NCBI GenBank assembly: GCA_902635965.1
Contig: CACPQA010000014.1
Coordinates: forward strand, 1 to 51,506
Origin: an uncultured Bacteroidota bacterium
GTDB taxonomy: Bacteria > Bacteroidota > Bacteroidia > Flavobacteriales > Flavobacteriaceae
DNA: 51,506 nt
Reading direction: 5' to 3'
Numbering within the stretch: position 1 is the stretch's first letter; every line of letters begins with the position of its first letter. Below are positions 9,366 through 17,607 of the stretch, piece by piece. Under the pieces are notes generated by a model. It was not told the origin of the DNA, ran no database searches, and saw only the letters and a list, made by a program, of their open reading frames with translations. The position numbers and the translations under genes are program-made.

Positions 9366-9899
9366 TCATTTTGCAAATTTATATTTTACCACTTGTCCCT
9401 TTTCTCCGTTTGACCAATGAATTTGAATTATTTTCCATTCTTCATCTATTTTTTTTAAAACTCCGCTATTTCTTATATTTTTTAATTCGTATTTAACTCC
9501 TGAACTTGACTCAGTGGCAGTTGTCCTGTAACTAAAATCAAGAATTTGAGAATATGCTGCCATTTTTCCGTTATCTCCAATTACAACTTTTAAATCTCTT
9601 GTTACAAATTTAGGATTCTCAATAGCTTGAATTTGCCCTAGGATAGCGGGTTTAATTTCCTCCCATCCAATGAGATATTCTTCCTGGTCTGTTCCAATTA
9701 TTATTGCATCTTTTGAAAATGTTTTTTCTGCAATGTCAATACTTCCAATACTCAAAAATTCGTATTGATCATTTATAAAAATTGAAACCTCCGAAGTAAC
9801 CTCCTCAATTAAATCTCTTTTATTATATTTTTCACTTGATGCATAATTACAAGAATTTAAAAGCGTAATTGCTATTGTAATAAGAAGAAAATTTTTCAT
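9366..9899 (-). CDS. NTF2-like (SnoaL/DUF4440) lipoprotein
   Basis: The frame can be extended to a TTG at 9908, but the ATG at 9899 starts directly on a lipoprotein signal (MKNFLLITIAITLLNSC) and is preferred, for about 177 residues. Downstream of the Cys, a helix with repeated acidic residues is followed by the beta strands of an NTF2-like cone fold, ending with the typical EEWKIIQIHWSNG strand. NTF2-like proteins of this type bind small ligands or act as isomerase-like scaffolds. No catalytic residue can be assigned. It is one of three NTF2-like exported proteins in this 9-kb stretch (also 13501-13971 and 17608-18096). Confidence 0.78.
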   Translation of the reverse strand: MKNFLLITIAITLLNSCNYASSEKYNKRDLIEEVTSEVSIFINDQYEFLSIGSIDIAEKTFSKDAIIIGTDQEEYLIGWEEIKPAILGQIQAIENPKFVTRDLKVVIGDNGKMAAYSQILDFSYRTTATESSSGVKYELKNIRNSGVLKKIDEEWKIIQIHWSNGEKGQVVKYKFAK

Positions 9900-10014
9900 C
9901 AAATTCAAAATGATTTAATAATAAATATAGATATTGTTTTTTTTAAATTAAAAATGGAAAAGATTAACATGGATTATGTTAACCTAAATAATTAATAATT
10001 ATAAAAATCTTAAA

Positions 10015-10425
10015 ATGAAACTAATAAAAGAATTTAAAGAGTTTGCAGTTAAAGGTAATATGATTGAAATGGCCATTGGGATTATAATTGGAGCTTCATT
10101 TAATAATGTTATAAATGTTCTTGTTAAAAATATTTTTTTACCACCACTATCACTTTTGTCGGATGGGATAACTTTAGATAAAAAGAAAATAATTATCAGA
10201 TCTCAAAAAGTTAACTCGCCAGAGGTTGCTATTGAATATGGACTTTTTTTGGAAACACTAATAGATTTTCTAGCAATAGGAATTACCATTTTCTTAGTCG
10301 TTAAGTTTATCAATAATTTAAAAAATAAAGCCAACGATTTAAAGAACGATGAAATAAAGACCCCTGCCGATATAAAATTGCTCGGAGAAATAAAAGATAT
10401 TTTGAAAACTAATTTCAAAAAATAA
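10015..10425 (+). CDS. mscL: Large-conductance mechanosensitive channel
   Basis: 136 residues, normal for MscL. The N-terminal helix FKEFAVKGNMIEMAIGIIIGASFNNVI is the amphipathic lead plus the pore-lining TM1 with its Gly/Ala pattern. A periplasmic loop of about 45 residues follows, then TM2 (residues 82-102) and a charged cytoplasmic C-terminal helix ending in LLGEIKDIL. The protein forms a homopentamer in the inner membrane that opens on membrane tension to release solutes during hypo-osmotic shock. It is probably co-transcribed with the DoxX-like gene 25 nt downstream. Confidence 0.95.
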   Translation: MKLIKEFKEFAVKGNMIEMAIGIIIGASFNNVINVLVKNIFLPPLSLLSDGITLDKKKIIIRSQKVNSPEVAIEYGLFLETLIDFLAIGITIFLVVKFINNLKNKANDLKNDEIKTPADIKLLGEIKDILKTNFKK

Positions 10426-10450
10426 TGAAGTAATGTCTAAAATAATTTAA

Positions 10451-10795
10451 ATGCCAAGTTTTAAACTAATTCTTGTATTATTCTCAGGGTTATCATTTTT
10501 GTTCTATGGATTTATGTGTTTTTATTCAAATTACTTTAGGAGTGAATTTATCCGATATGGTTTAGCAAAATATAGAAGAACTACCGGCTTTTTTCAAATT
10601 TTAGGAGGTATCTCTCTTATTTTAGGGATATTCATATATGAACTTGAAATAATTTCTTCTCTTGGATTGACAATTTTAATGCTTATGGGTGTTGGGGTTA
10701 GATTAAAAATTAAAGATGGTCTTTTTAGGACTTTGCCTGCTATCCTTTATGTAATTGTTAACGCACTAATTTTTTATTTATCAATAAACAATTAA
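10451..10795 (+). CDS. DoxX-like small membrane protein
   Basis: 114 residues with four hydrophobic segments, at about residues 5-25, 47-65, 67-84 and 92-110. The motif RTTGFFQILGGISLILG and the pattern of four helices match the DoxX-like family. These are inner-membrane proteins of mostly unknown function. It lies 25 nt after mscL on the same strand, so co-transcription is likely. The stop codon sits inside an 11-bp perfect inverted repeat that may end transcription. Confidence 0.7.
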   Translation: MPSFKLILVLFSGLSFLFYGFMCFYSNYFRSEFIRYGLAKYRRTTGFFQILGGISLILGIFIYELEIISSLGLTILMLMGVGVRLKIKDGLFRTLPAILYVIVNALIFYLSINN

Positions 10796-10807
10796 AAATT
10801 GTTTATT
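10783..10807 (+). terminator. AT-rich inverted repeat over the stop of the DoxX-like gene
   Basis: AATAAACAATT and AATTGTTTATT form a perfect 11-bp inverted repeat with a 3-nt loop overlapping the stop codon. Downstream bases are A/T-rich but have no clean T run, so termination is only possible, not clear. Confidence 0.4.
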
Positions 10808-10817
10808 AAATTTAGAT

Positions 10818-10830
10818 ATTAACCATAAAC
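10818..10830 (+). promoter_or_regulatory. Leader motif ATTAACCATAAAC
   Basis: This 13-mer lies 9 nt before the ATG at 10840. It recurs, with at most one or two changes, before the genes starting at 12427, 12570 and 18096, always close to the start codon and in the sense direction. It should sit in the mRNA 5' leader. Function is unknown: it could be a translation-initiation element in a lineage without Shine-Dalgarno pairing. Confidence 0.55.
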
Positions 10831-10839
10831 TAATTCATA

Positions 10840-11586
10840 ATGAAAAATATATATTTATTTATTCTATCATTTGCATTTATAACATCTGCGAATTCTCAGG
10901 TAATTCGCTATACATTAATGGATGTTGATTCAAAAGATAGAGAAAAATTTGAAACTGCTTTAGCTAACAAAACAAAAATTTACAATAGCAAGAAAGGGCA
11001 GCAGGAAGTCTATACTTTCTCAATCACTAGTGGAAAAGACGTCTACAAATATGTAAGGGTGGTTGTTAATGAATCCTTTGGGGATTTTGGTAACAATCAG
11101 AGAAATACATCCGAGGGTGTAAAATATTTCAGGAAAAATGTTGGTCCTTATGCGGAAAATTTAGGATCATATTTCATGAAATTAAATAAAGCCGCATCCT
11201 ATACTCCTAACAATGATGAATTTCAAAAAGGTGTAAATTTCAGGAGAGTATATTTGTATGATTACAAAGATTCTCATAGAGAGGATTTTTGGAGATTTAG
11301 AATTAGATACAAAAAAGCACTCGAAAAAATGGGAGGAAAAAGAATGGGAGTACTAACTTGTTTATCTGGATGTGCTGGTAATAAAGTTATGGTGAGATAT
11401 CATTTTAACGACCCCAAAGACGATGAGAATTTCCTGGGGAAGAATTTATCAAAATTGGTTGAGACCTATAATGAAATATTTGGGGAAGACTCATATAAAG
11501 TTGATATTCAAAGAATGTGGAATTCTCTTGAAAGCAAACGAGTTTGGCATGAAGTGAGAAGAAACAAATTAAGTAGTCCATTTTAA
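10840..11586 (+). CDS. Secreted protein of unknown function, possible double ABM-like fold (copy A)
   Basis: 248 residues with a clear signal peptide (MKNIYLFILSFAFITSANS-Q). The mature protein alternates predicted strands and helices in two halves of about 115 residues. Each half starts with a hydrophobic strand (VIRYTLMDVD; NFRRVYLYDYK) followed by an amphipathic helix. This resembles two ferredoxin-like (antibiotic-biosynthesis-monooxygenase type) units, but no family signature is recognised. A C-L-S-G-C pair near residues 173-177 could form a disulfide. The genes at 11657-12427 and 12570-13355 have the same length, layout and leader motif, so the three are probably divergent paralogues. 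The ATG at 10840 has the leader motif 9 nt upstream. Confidence 0.6.
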   Translation: MKNIYLFILSFAFITSANSQVIRYTLMDVDSKDREKFETALANKTKIYNSKKGQQEVYTFSITSGKDVYKYVRVVVNESFGDFGNNQRNTSEGVKYFRKNVGPYAENLGSYFMKLNKAASYTPNNDEFQKGVNFRRVYLYDYKDSHREDFWRFRIRYKKALEKMGGKRMGVLTCLSGCAGNKVMVRYHFNDPKDDENFLGKNLSKLVETYNEIFGEDSYKVDIQRMWNSLESKRVWHEVRRNKLSSPF

Positions 11587-11611
11587 ACTTTCAATCTTTT
11601 AAGTCTATTTT

Positions 11612-11642
11612 AAAAAAAACCCTCCGATTAGGAGGGTTTTTT
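11612..11642. terminator. Bidirectional rho-independent terminator
   Basis: A-run, CCCTCC, 5-nt loop GATTA, GGAGGG, T-run. It lies between the convergent genes 10840-11586 and 11657-12427 and has A/T tails on both sides, so it can end both transcripts. Confidence 0.9.
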
Positions 11643-11656
11643 GATTTAAATAAATT

Positions 11657-12427
11657 TTAATTTGTGGAGTATACAAGAGTTAGCTCGTTTCCGGGTGACA
11701 TCTCTCTATAATCATCCATCATACTTCTCATTTTTCTAGACATATAATCTTCATCTTCCATAAAAGGCTTTCCATTTTCAACTGGAATATTCCAAACCAA
11801 ATGAGTAGGTTTTTTATAGGCAGAATCATTTCTATTTACAATTTTTGTTAATCCCCACCATCTAAAATTATTTCTAAGAATTTCTCTTTCAAACATGGGC
11901 TTCCAAACTTCCGACTCATACTGTTCATAATCGTCAAGTTTTTGAGTCATGGCAGCATAGGACATTTTATCCCCTTTTATTAGATCTCCTCCCACAAAAG
12001 GAGTTGCATCAATGACTTGAAGTTCATATTGTCGAACCTGTTTTTTAATTTGATCGCCTTTTCTCAGAATATTGTCAACTGTCCTTGAAGACATTTTTCC
12101 TTTTAAACCAGCCTTCATGACAGAGGTAGCCTCGCTCATGCTCCAACCTTTCATCATTTTGTCTCTTTGATCTTTAGAAGTAAATTGATTAAAAATTACG
12201 TAATGTGCAGCTCCTTCGCTATCGTTTTCTCTTGGTGTTCTTTTCCATACAGACCATCCTAACTTTTCTCCAGAGTCAACGGATTTTTGATGGTATACTT
12301 TCCATACTTTTTCAAGTTGATTGTAATCAGAATCAGTTCCATCATTTAGAACTACAAACTCAGCCGTGACATATTGTGCTAATGTTATGGCAGGTGCTAA
12401 AAGTAATAAAAAAAATATTTTTTTCAT
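11657..12427 (-). CDS. Secreted protein of unknown function, possible double ABM-like fold (copy B)
   Basis: 256 residues. The signal peptide MKKIFFLLLLAPAITLA-Q is unambiguous. The mature part begins with a strand (YVTAEFVVLND), then a helix (YNQLEKVWKVYHQKSVDSG), then a strand with Trp residues (LGWSVWKRTP). A second unit of similar order begins near residue 135. The layout matches the neighbours at 10840 and 12570. No catalytic motif is visible. The mature protein is rich in Trp and Met. The leader motif occurs in the antisense at 12437-12449, 9 nt upstream of the start. Confidence 0.6.
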   Translation of the reverse strand: MKKIFFLLLLAPAITLAQYVTAEFVVLNDGTDSDYNQLEKVWKVYHQKSVDSGEKLGWSVWKRTPRENDSEGAAHYVIFNQFTSKDQRDKMMKGWSMSEATSVMKAGLKGKMSSRTVDNILRKGDQIKKQVRQYELQVIDATPFVGGDLIKGDKMSYAAMTQKLDDYEQYESEVWKPMFEREILRNNFRWWGLTKIVNRNDSAYKKPTHLVWNIPVENGKPFMEDEDYMSRKMRSMMDDYREMSPGNELTLVYSTN

Positions 12428-12436
12428 AGTTTATTA

Positions 12437-12449
12437 GTTTATGGTTAAT
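12437..12449 (-). promoter_or_regulatory. Leader motif ATTAACCATAAAC
   Basis: Read on the minus strand this is identical to the 13-mer at 10818-10830 and precedes the ATG at 12427 by 9 nt. Just upstream is a TATATTGTAAATTATT segment, which resembles a weak Bacteroidota -7 element (TAnnTTTG). Confidence 0.55.
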
Positions 12450-12547
12450 AATTTACAATATAAGAATTAATGCCAGAATGATAATTGATTCTTTATATTC
12501 ATAATGTTTGATTTGAAATAATTTCGAGTATTCGTATATTTAAATTT

Positions 12548-12560
12548 ATTAACCATAAAT
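12548..12560 (+). promoter_or_regulatory. Leader motif ATTAACCATAAAT
   Basis: One base differs from the copies at 10818 and 12437. It lies 9 nt before the ATG at 12570, the same spacing as those two copies. Confidence 0.55.
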
Positions 12561-12569
12561 TATATCAGA

Positions 12570-13355
12570 ATGAAAAAAATTTTAGTACTCGGAGCATTTT
12601 TATTTAGCTTCGTAAGTAATGCCCAGTATTTTGTATATGGGTTTAATATTGTCCCGGAAGACGAAGTTGAACATTACATACAAAATGAATCTGAACTCTT
12701 TAGCAAAGCAGCTACCAAGGCATTTAAAGAAGGAATAATTAATGGGTGGGCTATCATGCGTAGAGTCAATGGGGCTAAATCCGAACCCAATTTTTATTGG
12801 TATGTGGGTGCAGATAATTTAAAAAAGTTGGAAAATATTGGAAGAGATTTTGGGAAAGTGATAAATGACGTTAAAAAAAAATCTGGTGTTCCTTCTCTCA
12901 TAAACAGAGCTCTCAAGAATCATAACTCTTACACTCGATTTGTTGCATCATATTATCGTCCAGAGGTAATCACTAATAAGAATTCGAATGGATTTAAGTA
13001 TTTTATGCATAACTATGCTCTTGTTCCAGATAGAAATACTTGGTTAAACACTCAAATTGAACAGTACGGACCGTTTATAAAAAAGAACATGAATAATGGT
13101 AAAATAAAACAAGAAATCTGGGCTCCAGCAACCAGACTAAATCCACTTGGTAATGGCTACAAATGGAATGTACTTAGCGTTGACGGTTATAATTCCTTAG
13201 ATGCTGTTTTCAACAATGGAGGGCAAAAGTATCCAGATTATAGCAGTGTTGATTTTGATGCAATTCAAAAAACTATGCCTAATGGATGGTACAAACAGGT
13301 TCTTTGGGAACGAGTTATGTGGCTAGATGAAAATGGAAATTTAAAAATGTATTAA
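12570..13355 (+). CDS. Secreted protein of unknown function, possible double ABM-like fold (copy C)
   Basis: 261 residues with the signal peptide MKKILVLGAFLFSFVSNA-Q. The mature protein has the same two-unit arrangement as its neighbours. Unit one begins YFVYGFNIVPEDEVEHYI and contains GWAIMRRVNG. Unit two begins FKYFMHNYALVPDRNTWL and contains QEIWAPATRLNPLGNGYKWNVLSVDGY. The repeated strand-helix-strand order and lack of metal or nucleophile motifs favour a ligand-binding or structural role, but that is a guess. It ends before a strong hairpin terminator. Similarity to copies A and B is by layout more than by identity. Confidence 0.6.
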   Translation: MKKILVLGAFLFSFVSNAQYFVYGFNIVPEDEVEHYIQNESELFSKAATKAFKEGIINGWAIMRRVNGAKSEPNFYWYVGADNLKKLENIGRDFGKVINDVKKKSGVPSLINRALKNHNSYTRFVASYYRPEVITNKNSNGFKYFMHNYALVPDRNTWLNTQIEQYGPFIKKNMNNGKIKQEIWAPATRLNPLGNGYKWNVLSVDGYNSLDAVFNNGGQKYPDYSSVDFDAIQKTMPNGWYKQVLWERVMWLDENGNLKMY

Positions 13356-13393
13356 GTATTCGTTGTTTACACCCTCATAAATAACTACATGTT

Positions 13394-13420
13394 AAACCCC
13401 ACATTTTAAGTGGGGTTTTA
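13394..13420. terminator. Rho-independent terminator after copy C
   Basis: AAACCCCAC, 7-nt loop, GTGGGGTTT then TATAT. A 9-bp perfect stem about 40 nt after the stop at 13355. It can also serve the convergent gene 13501-13971. Confidence 0.88.
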
Positions 13421-13500
13421 TATATTTCTTTTAAAAAAAACTGCAAAATATTTTGTTTGAAAAAAACAAAGTCGTTCAAGCAGTGGGATGGGCTTGAGAT

Positions 13501-13971
13501 TTAATTATTTAATGCAATTTCATTATTTATAAATGTGGGGTCGAAGAAAAAATATGCTTCATTAGATTTCATACCACTCCATTTAAAAGCCAAATGAACC
13601 GGTATTGTTGCAGTCTTTTTAGATTTTTTCCCTTCACCAGACCACCAAGCCCAAACGTGGGTCCAAATTTGTCCATTTTCATACTTGGAAGTAATGTTTG
13701 CACCTACTTGAAATTTTATGCCTTCGAAAATTTTATGATGCATTCTCTCAAAATCAGCAAGTTCTTCTGATGACACATTTGTGCCATTAACATTAATTTT
13801 TGCTGTTTCTTCAAAAATATTTTTTAACTGAGATTGGTCATTTTTTGGATACAAATCCATATGACGCTGTATCATCATTGTTTTCTGGTCGTCATTGCTA
13901 GTTTTGCCTTTCCATTGAGCGTTTAAACTGACTGAAATGACGGTTGATAATATGAATAAAGTTTTTTTCAT
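13501..13971 (-). CDS. NTF2-like secreted protein
   Basis: 156 residues with the signal peptide MKKTLFILSTVISVSLNA-Q. The mature domain shares a recognisable block with the lipoprotein at 17608-18096: here NGQIWTHVWAWWSGEGKKS, there SGEIWSNAWLTWTGTGKTT, followed in both by a basic, aromatic strand. That block belongs to the beta sheet of NTF2-like (DUF4440/SnoaL type) folds. The Trp-rich strand may line the ligand pocket. Function is unknown. Confidence 0.72.
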   Translation of the reverse strand: MKKTLFILSTVISVSLNAQWKGKTSNDDQKTMMIQRHMDLYPKNDQSQLKNIFEETAKINVNGTNVSSEELADFERMHHKIFEGIKFQVGANITSKYENGQIWTHVWAWWSGEGKKSKKTATIPVHLAFKWSGMKSNEAYFFFDPTFINNEIALNN

Positions 13972-14045
13972 TTAAATAAATTTAATTTTAAGTAGAGCAA
14001 TATACAAATAAGTACACTTACTCTGAGAATGAAAATGTTCCTTAT

Positions 14046-14573
14046 TTAGTAAGGGAATTGACCAGTTATATTTCCAGCTGGATAATATCTTGCTACAACA
14101 TAGACCTTTCCCGATTTTGACTTTGAATAGGCAATACCAACTTGGGTAGTTTCATTCCATATCATTTGAGTGTAATGTCCTATTTTACTAAAGTTGTTTT
14201 TTCTGTCTCCAATTTTTGCATACTCAAAATCTTTTTTTTCGTTTAACCAAGAAATTGATGCATCTTCGAGATAATTTGTACTGTCAAAAAAATACTTTTC
14301 TCCCTTTTCTTGAAGAACAAAGTAAGCAGTAGAGTATAAATTTTCTCCTTGGGCTAATTTATTCAGATTCTCACTATGTTCAAAAATATCTTTAGAAGCC
14401 AAATAGTCAGCATATTTTTTTGCATCTATTTCAAGATTATCAGACCATATTATAGGTTTTACACCTACTTCTTTTCTAGCATAATTGTGAACTTTTAACG
14501 CAGTTATCTTGTGTGCACTTTGTCCTTCAGAGATTAGTAAAAAAAATAATATAATTCCAATACTTTTGAGCAT
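14046..14573 (-). CDS. CAP-domain (SCP/PR-1) secreted protein
   Basis: 175 residues with an N-terminal signal sequence (MLKSIGIILFFLLISEGQS). The CAP signature is clear: VHNYARKEVGVKPIIWSDNLEIDAKKYADYLAS, then FEHS (His of the CAP cavity), GENLY, SWLNEKKDF, and GHYTQMIWNETTQVGIAYSKS with its second His and Glu. The C-terminal strand VYVVARYYPAGNITGQFPY completes the domain. Length matches a bare CAP domain. Bacterial CAP proteins are extracellular and their activities are poorly known. It lies 1 nt after the stop of a 59-residue ORF on the same strand, so the two are probably translationally linked. Confidence 0.92.
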   Translation of the reverse strand: MLKSIGIILFFLLISEGQSAHKITALKVHNYARKEVGVKPIIWSDNLEIDAKKYADYLASKDIFEHSENLNKLAQGENLYSTAYFVLQEKGEKYFFDSTNYLEDASISWLNEKKDFEYAKIGDRKNNFSKIGHYTQMIWNETTQVGIAYSKSKSGKVYVVARYYPAGNITGQFPY

Positions 14574-14574
14574 A

Positions 14575-14754
14575 CTATAGGTCCATTATATAATCATAGA
14601 ACTCTTCGGTTACTTTAAACCAAAAACCATTTTCTTCATGAATGCTTCCATCTCCTTTTCCATTCTTCGAGTGGTATAGCTTGATGTGTTTTTTAAAAGC
14701 CTCAAAATCAGAAACCTTATATTCATTGCCATAGTCATCCTTAATAACTATCAT
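14575..14754 (-). CDS. Small cytoplasmic protein of 59 residues, unknown
   Basis: Hand-translated from ATG at 14754 to TAG at 14575-14577. The product starts MIVIKDDYGNEYKVSDFEAF, continues with a basic helix (KKHIKLYHSKNGKGDGS) and ends FWFKVTEEFYDYIMDL. It has strongly coding-like composition, no signal peptide, and its stop is 1 nt from the CAP-domain ATG. The periodic Asp/Glu/Tyr/Phe pattern resembles a small alpha/beta domain. No family is recognised. Confidence 0.6.
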   Translation of the reverse strand: MIVIKDDYGNEYKVSDFEAFKKHIKLYHSKNGKGDGSIHEENGFWFKVTEEFYDYIMDL

Positions 14755-14835
14755 TTACTTTGCTTGAAACTTTAAATTATTTAAAAACACCTTGAATTAA
14801 CCAGGGGGATAATATTCAAATTATTTGAAGTAGGG

Positions 14836-15117
14836 TTAAACTTTGTTTAATTCAAAAATCTCATAGCTAACCATAACCTCATCAAAAATCGGTTTTGATA
14901 CAGGATTTGAGCCATCTAAAAAGGAATTCAAAGCCTCTTCGTTGTGTACAGCAATCTTGAACATTACTGCACTCTTATCTGGTGATACCGTACCTAAAGT
15001 TTTAGTTAAATCTGCAATTTTTCTTCTTTCACTCATCCCCTCTTCAGATTGCATAAAGCCCATGAACTTCTCAAACTTACCTTCTTTTAGCTTTGCAACA
15101 ACAAGTATATCTTTCAT
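14836..15117 (-). CDS. Small ferredoxin-like (DUF3764/ABM-type) protein
   Basis: 93 residues without a signal peptide. The order of strands and helices fits a single dimeric alpha/beta barrel unit: strand DILVVAKLK, helix FEKFMGFMQSEEGMSERRKIA, strands around KSAVMFKIAV, helix NEEALNSFLD, final strand VMVSYEIFEL. It resembles DUF3764-type proteins. A variant of the leader motif (ATAACCAATAAATC, 15125-15138 on the minus strand) lies upstream of the ATG. Function is unknown. Confidence 0.65.
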   Translation of the reverse strand: MKDILVVAKLKEGKFEKFMGFMQSEEGMSERRKIADLTKTLGTVSPDKSAVMFKIAVHNEEALNSFLDGSNPVSKPIFDEVMVSYEIFELNKV

Positions 15118-15274
15118 TTAAATTGATTTATTGGTTATTGATTCTAATTTACAATTTATTTAGAGAACTTACAGGATTAATTTAATTTATAAAACAGGTA
15201 TTTGAGTTTAAAGACAAATTGAGTGTTTAAAAATACTTACATTTAACTTAATGAGAATTTAAAATTTCTGAACT

Positions 15275-17356
15275 ATGAAAAAATGCCTTTTTCTTCTGAG
15301 CCTTTTTTGTTTTAGTGCAACCGCACAAACAGGATTTCCAAAATCAGATTGGAAAAATCAGCTCGCGACTGAAAAGCTATTCACCAATCTAATTGATGAC
15401 ACAAAATTTAAAATACATCTTAAAGAATTGACTAAAAGACCTCATGTTGCTGGAAGTAAGTCCAACGATGACGTTATTGATTATATCGAAAAAACAATGA
15501 AAAATGCTGGTCTAGTGGTTAAGAAATATCCATATGACATTTTTATGTCTAAAGCACCTGGAGACTCTTACTTGGAAATTGTGGAGCCAAAAAGAAAGCC
15601 TTTATCAATGATGGAAGATGTCCTTGACGAGGACCCCTATTCTTCAGATAAAGATCTGTGGAAAGGATGGAACGCCTATTCGGGTTCTGGTGAAGTGATA
15701 GCAGAGGTCGTTTATGCCAATTACGGAAGAAAAGAAGACTTTGAAAAGCTTCAGGATATGGGAATTGATATTAGTGGTAAAATTGTTATTGCTCGATATG
15801 GAGGAAATTTTAGAGGATACAAGGCTAAGTTTGCTGAGGCTGCTGGAGCAGCTGGTCTTATCATATATACAGACCCCATAGACAGCGGTTACTTTAAAGG
15901 ATTGGCATATCCTGAAGGGCCCTATTATTCCGAAAGCACTATACAGAGAGGATCCTTATTGACTGAGGATTTTACTGGTGATCCACTTACTCCTTATGAA
16001 CCAGCTTTACCTTTGGATGGTATGATTAAAATAAAACGCAAAAAACCTGAGGATGCTCAATTGCATAGTATTCCAGTGACACCGATTGGTTACGGTGCAG
16101 CAAAAGAAATTTTAGGGCAGATGAACGGAGACGTAGTTCCAGAAGGTTGGCAGGGAGGCCTTCCATTCACATATAGATTGCAGGGTGGGTCTGATTTGAA
16201 AGTATTCCTCGAAGTAAATCAGCCAAGAGAATTTGTTCGCGTTCAAAACGTCATAGGGACTGTAAAAGGTAGCCTGTATCCGGACGAATGGGTTATATTA
16301 GGTTGTCACCTAGACGCTTGGGGTTTTGGAGCTACAGACCCAAGTAGCGGAACAGCTATGCTTTTGAGTTTAAGTGAAACATTAGGCAAATTAGTTACCG
16401 AAGGGAAAGGACCAAAAAGATCAATTTTAATTGGACACTGGGATGCTGAAGAGCACGGAGTCATTGGTTCTACCGAATGGGTCGAACAGATGCGAGACGA
16501 ACTTAAAGCCAAGGCGGTCGCCTATATGAATTTTGATGGAGCTGTTTCTGGGAAAAGCTTTGGAGCTTCTTCTTCTCCTAGTTTAAAAAAGTTGGTTCTG
16601 GATACTGCTAAGGAAGTCGATTATCCTTATTCTGAAATGTCACTATATGACACCTGGAGGGGTGACAAAGAAATACCTTCGATTGGAAATTTAGGAGGAG
16701 GTTCTGACCATATTGGTTTTTATATGCATGTTGGAATTCCTTCTATGAGTGGTGGGGCTGGAGGTACTACAGTATACCACTCAAATTATGATTCATTTCG
16801 CTATTACGAACGATTTGTTGATCCTAAATTTCAAATGGGCGCAACGATTGAAAAATTTGCAGGGATTATGAGTTTGAGATTGGCAAATGCAACTCTAATT
16901 CCTTACGACCTTAATAGATACCCAAATGACTTAAAACTACATTTTGATAAGGCTGAAGAAAAGGTAAGAAAACTAAAATCAGATTTTAAAGGATTTGAAA
17001 AAACACGACAAGCTATTGATGATTTGAGTAAGGCTGCAGCTACTGCAACAAAAAGTTTATCAACTAGGGTGAATTATATGCGTCTTAGTTCAGCAGAAAT
17101 TCAATTTTTAAATCGACAATTGATAGCGCTAGAAAAAAGTTTTATTGACCAAAAAGGCATGTACTATGGGGACTGGTTTAAATCAATTTATGCCTCATCA
17201 GACCCATTCTCAGGTTACGCTTCTTGGATTTTGCCCGGGATAGAGTATGAACTAGCTATAAAAAGGACGAAAAAACTCAAAGAATGGGACAATAGATATG
17301 CTAAAGCAATTGCAGACCTGACTCAAAAGATGAGCAAGATTAGCGCGAAATATTAA
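15275..17356 (+). CDS. Secreted M28-family zinc metallopeptidase (glutamate-carboxypeptidase-II-like)
   Basis: 693 residues with the signal peptide MKKCLFLLSLFCFSATA-Q. Domains in order: an N-terminal cap, a protease-associated domain (about 130-320), the M28 catalytic domain (about 325-545) and a C-terminal helical transferrin-receptor-like dimerisation domain (about 560-690). Zinc ligands follow the GCPII pattern: H345 (CHLDAW), D355 (TDPSSG), E393 next to the general base E392 (DAEEHG), D421 (MNFDG) and H502 (YHSNYD). It probably trims C-terminal residues from peptides outside the cytoplasm. The substrate is not readable. It is transcribed alone, against the minus-strand genes on both sides. 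Confidence 0.93.
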   Translation: MKKCLFLLSLFCFSATAQTGFPKSDWKNQLATEKLFTNLIDDTKFKIHLKELTKRPHVAGSKSNDDVIDYIEKTMKNAGLVVKKYPYDIFMSKAPGDSYLEIVEPKRKPLSMMEDVLDEDPYSSDKDLWKGWNAYSGSGEVIAEVVYANYGRKEDFEKLQDMGIDISGKIVIARYGGNFRGYKAKFAEAAGAAGLIIYTDPIDSGYFKGLAYPEGPYYSESTIQRGSLLTEDFTGDPLTPYEPALPLDGMIKIKRKKPEDAQLHSIPVTPIGYGAAKEILGQMNGDVVPEGWQGGLPFTYRLQGGSDLKVFLEVNQPREFVRVQNVIGTVKGSLYPDEWVILGCHLDAWGFGATDPSSGTAMLLSLSETLGKLVTEGKGPKRSILIGHWDAEEHGVIGSTEWVEQMRDELKAKAVAYMNFDGAVSGKSFGASSSPSLKKLVLDTAKEVDYPYSEMSLYDTWRGDKEIPSIGNLGGGSDHIGFYMHVGIPSMSGGAGGTTVYHSNYDSFRYYERFVDPKFQMGATIEKFAGIMSLRLANATLIPYDLNRYPNDLKLHFDKAEEKVRKLKSDFKGFEKTRQAIDDLSKAAATATKSLSTRVNYMRLSSAEIQFLNRQLIALEKSFIDQKGMYYGDWFKSIYASSDPFSGYASWILPGIEYELAIKRTKKLKEWDNRYAKAIADLTQKMSKISAKY

Positions 17357-17366
17357 ACCTACAGGT

Positions 17367-17411
17367 TTATAAATTCCTGGATCTAAAAAATAAGAATATC
17401 AGATTTTTCAT
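17367..17411 (-). pseudogene. Possible gene remnant: promoter copy plus truncated signal-peptide ORF
   Basis: On the minus strand an ATG at 17411 opens a 14-codon ORF (MKNLIFLFFRSRNL, stop TAA) that looks like the start of a signal peptide. Upstream of it, at 17454-17484, is a near copy of the element found upstream of the gene starting at 18096. The most economical reading is a duplicated promoter and gene start that lost its body. It could also be chance in AT-rich DNA. Confidence 0.35.
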
Positions 17412-17453
17412 TGTATTGGTTTAACTAAATAAATGTACAAAAACCTGAATATC

Positions 17454-17484
17454 TGTCACTTGGAGAATATCTCCTCTGAGGAAT
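17454..17484 (-). repeat. 31-nt duplicated element, copy 1
   Basis: Matches 18140-18170 at 27 of 31 positions (core AGAATATCTCCTCTG). Contains the short inverted repeat GGAGA-ATA-TCTCC. The spacing between copies is 686 nt and both have the same orientation, flanking the NTF2-like gene 17608-18096. Confidence 0.7.
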
Positions 17485-17561
17485 GGGGGTTGTTTTTATG
17501 TTTAATAAAATGTTATTTACAATTTGTTTTATGAACTTAATGAAGCGATATATTTATGATG

Positions 17562-17588
17562 TAAAAAAACCCTCCACTTGGGAGGGTA
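17562..17588 (-). terminator. Rho-independent terminator of the NTF2-like lipoprotein gene
   Basis: On the minus strand: ACCCTCC, loop, GGAGGG, then T7. It lies just downstream of the stop at 17608. The stem is the same CCCTCC/GGAGGG pair as the terminator at 11612. Confidence 0.88.
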
Positions 17589-17607
17589 ACTATTTTTTGA
17601 CAATTAA

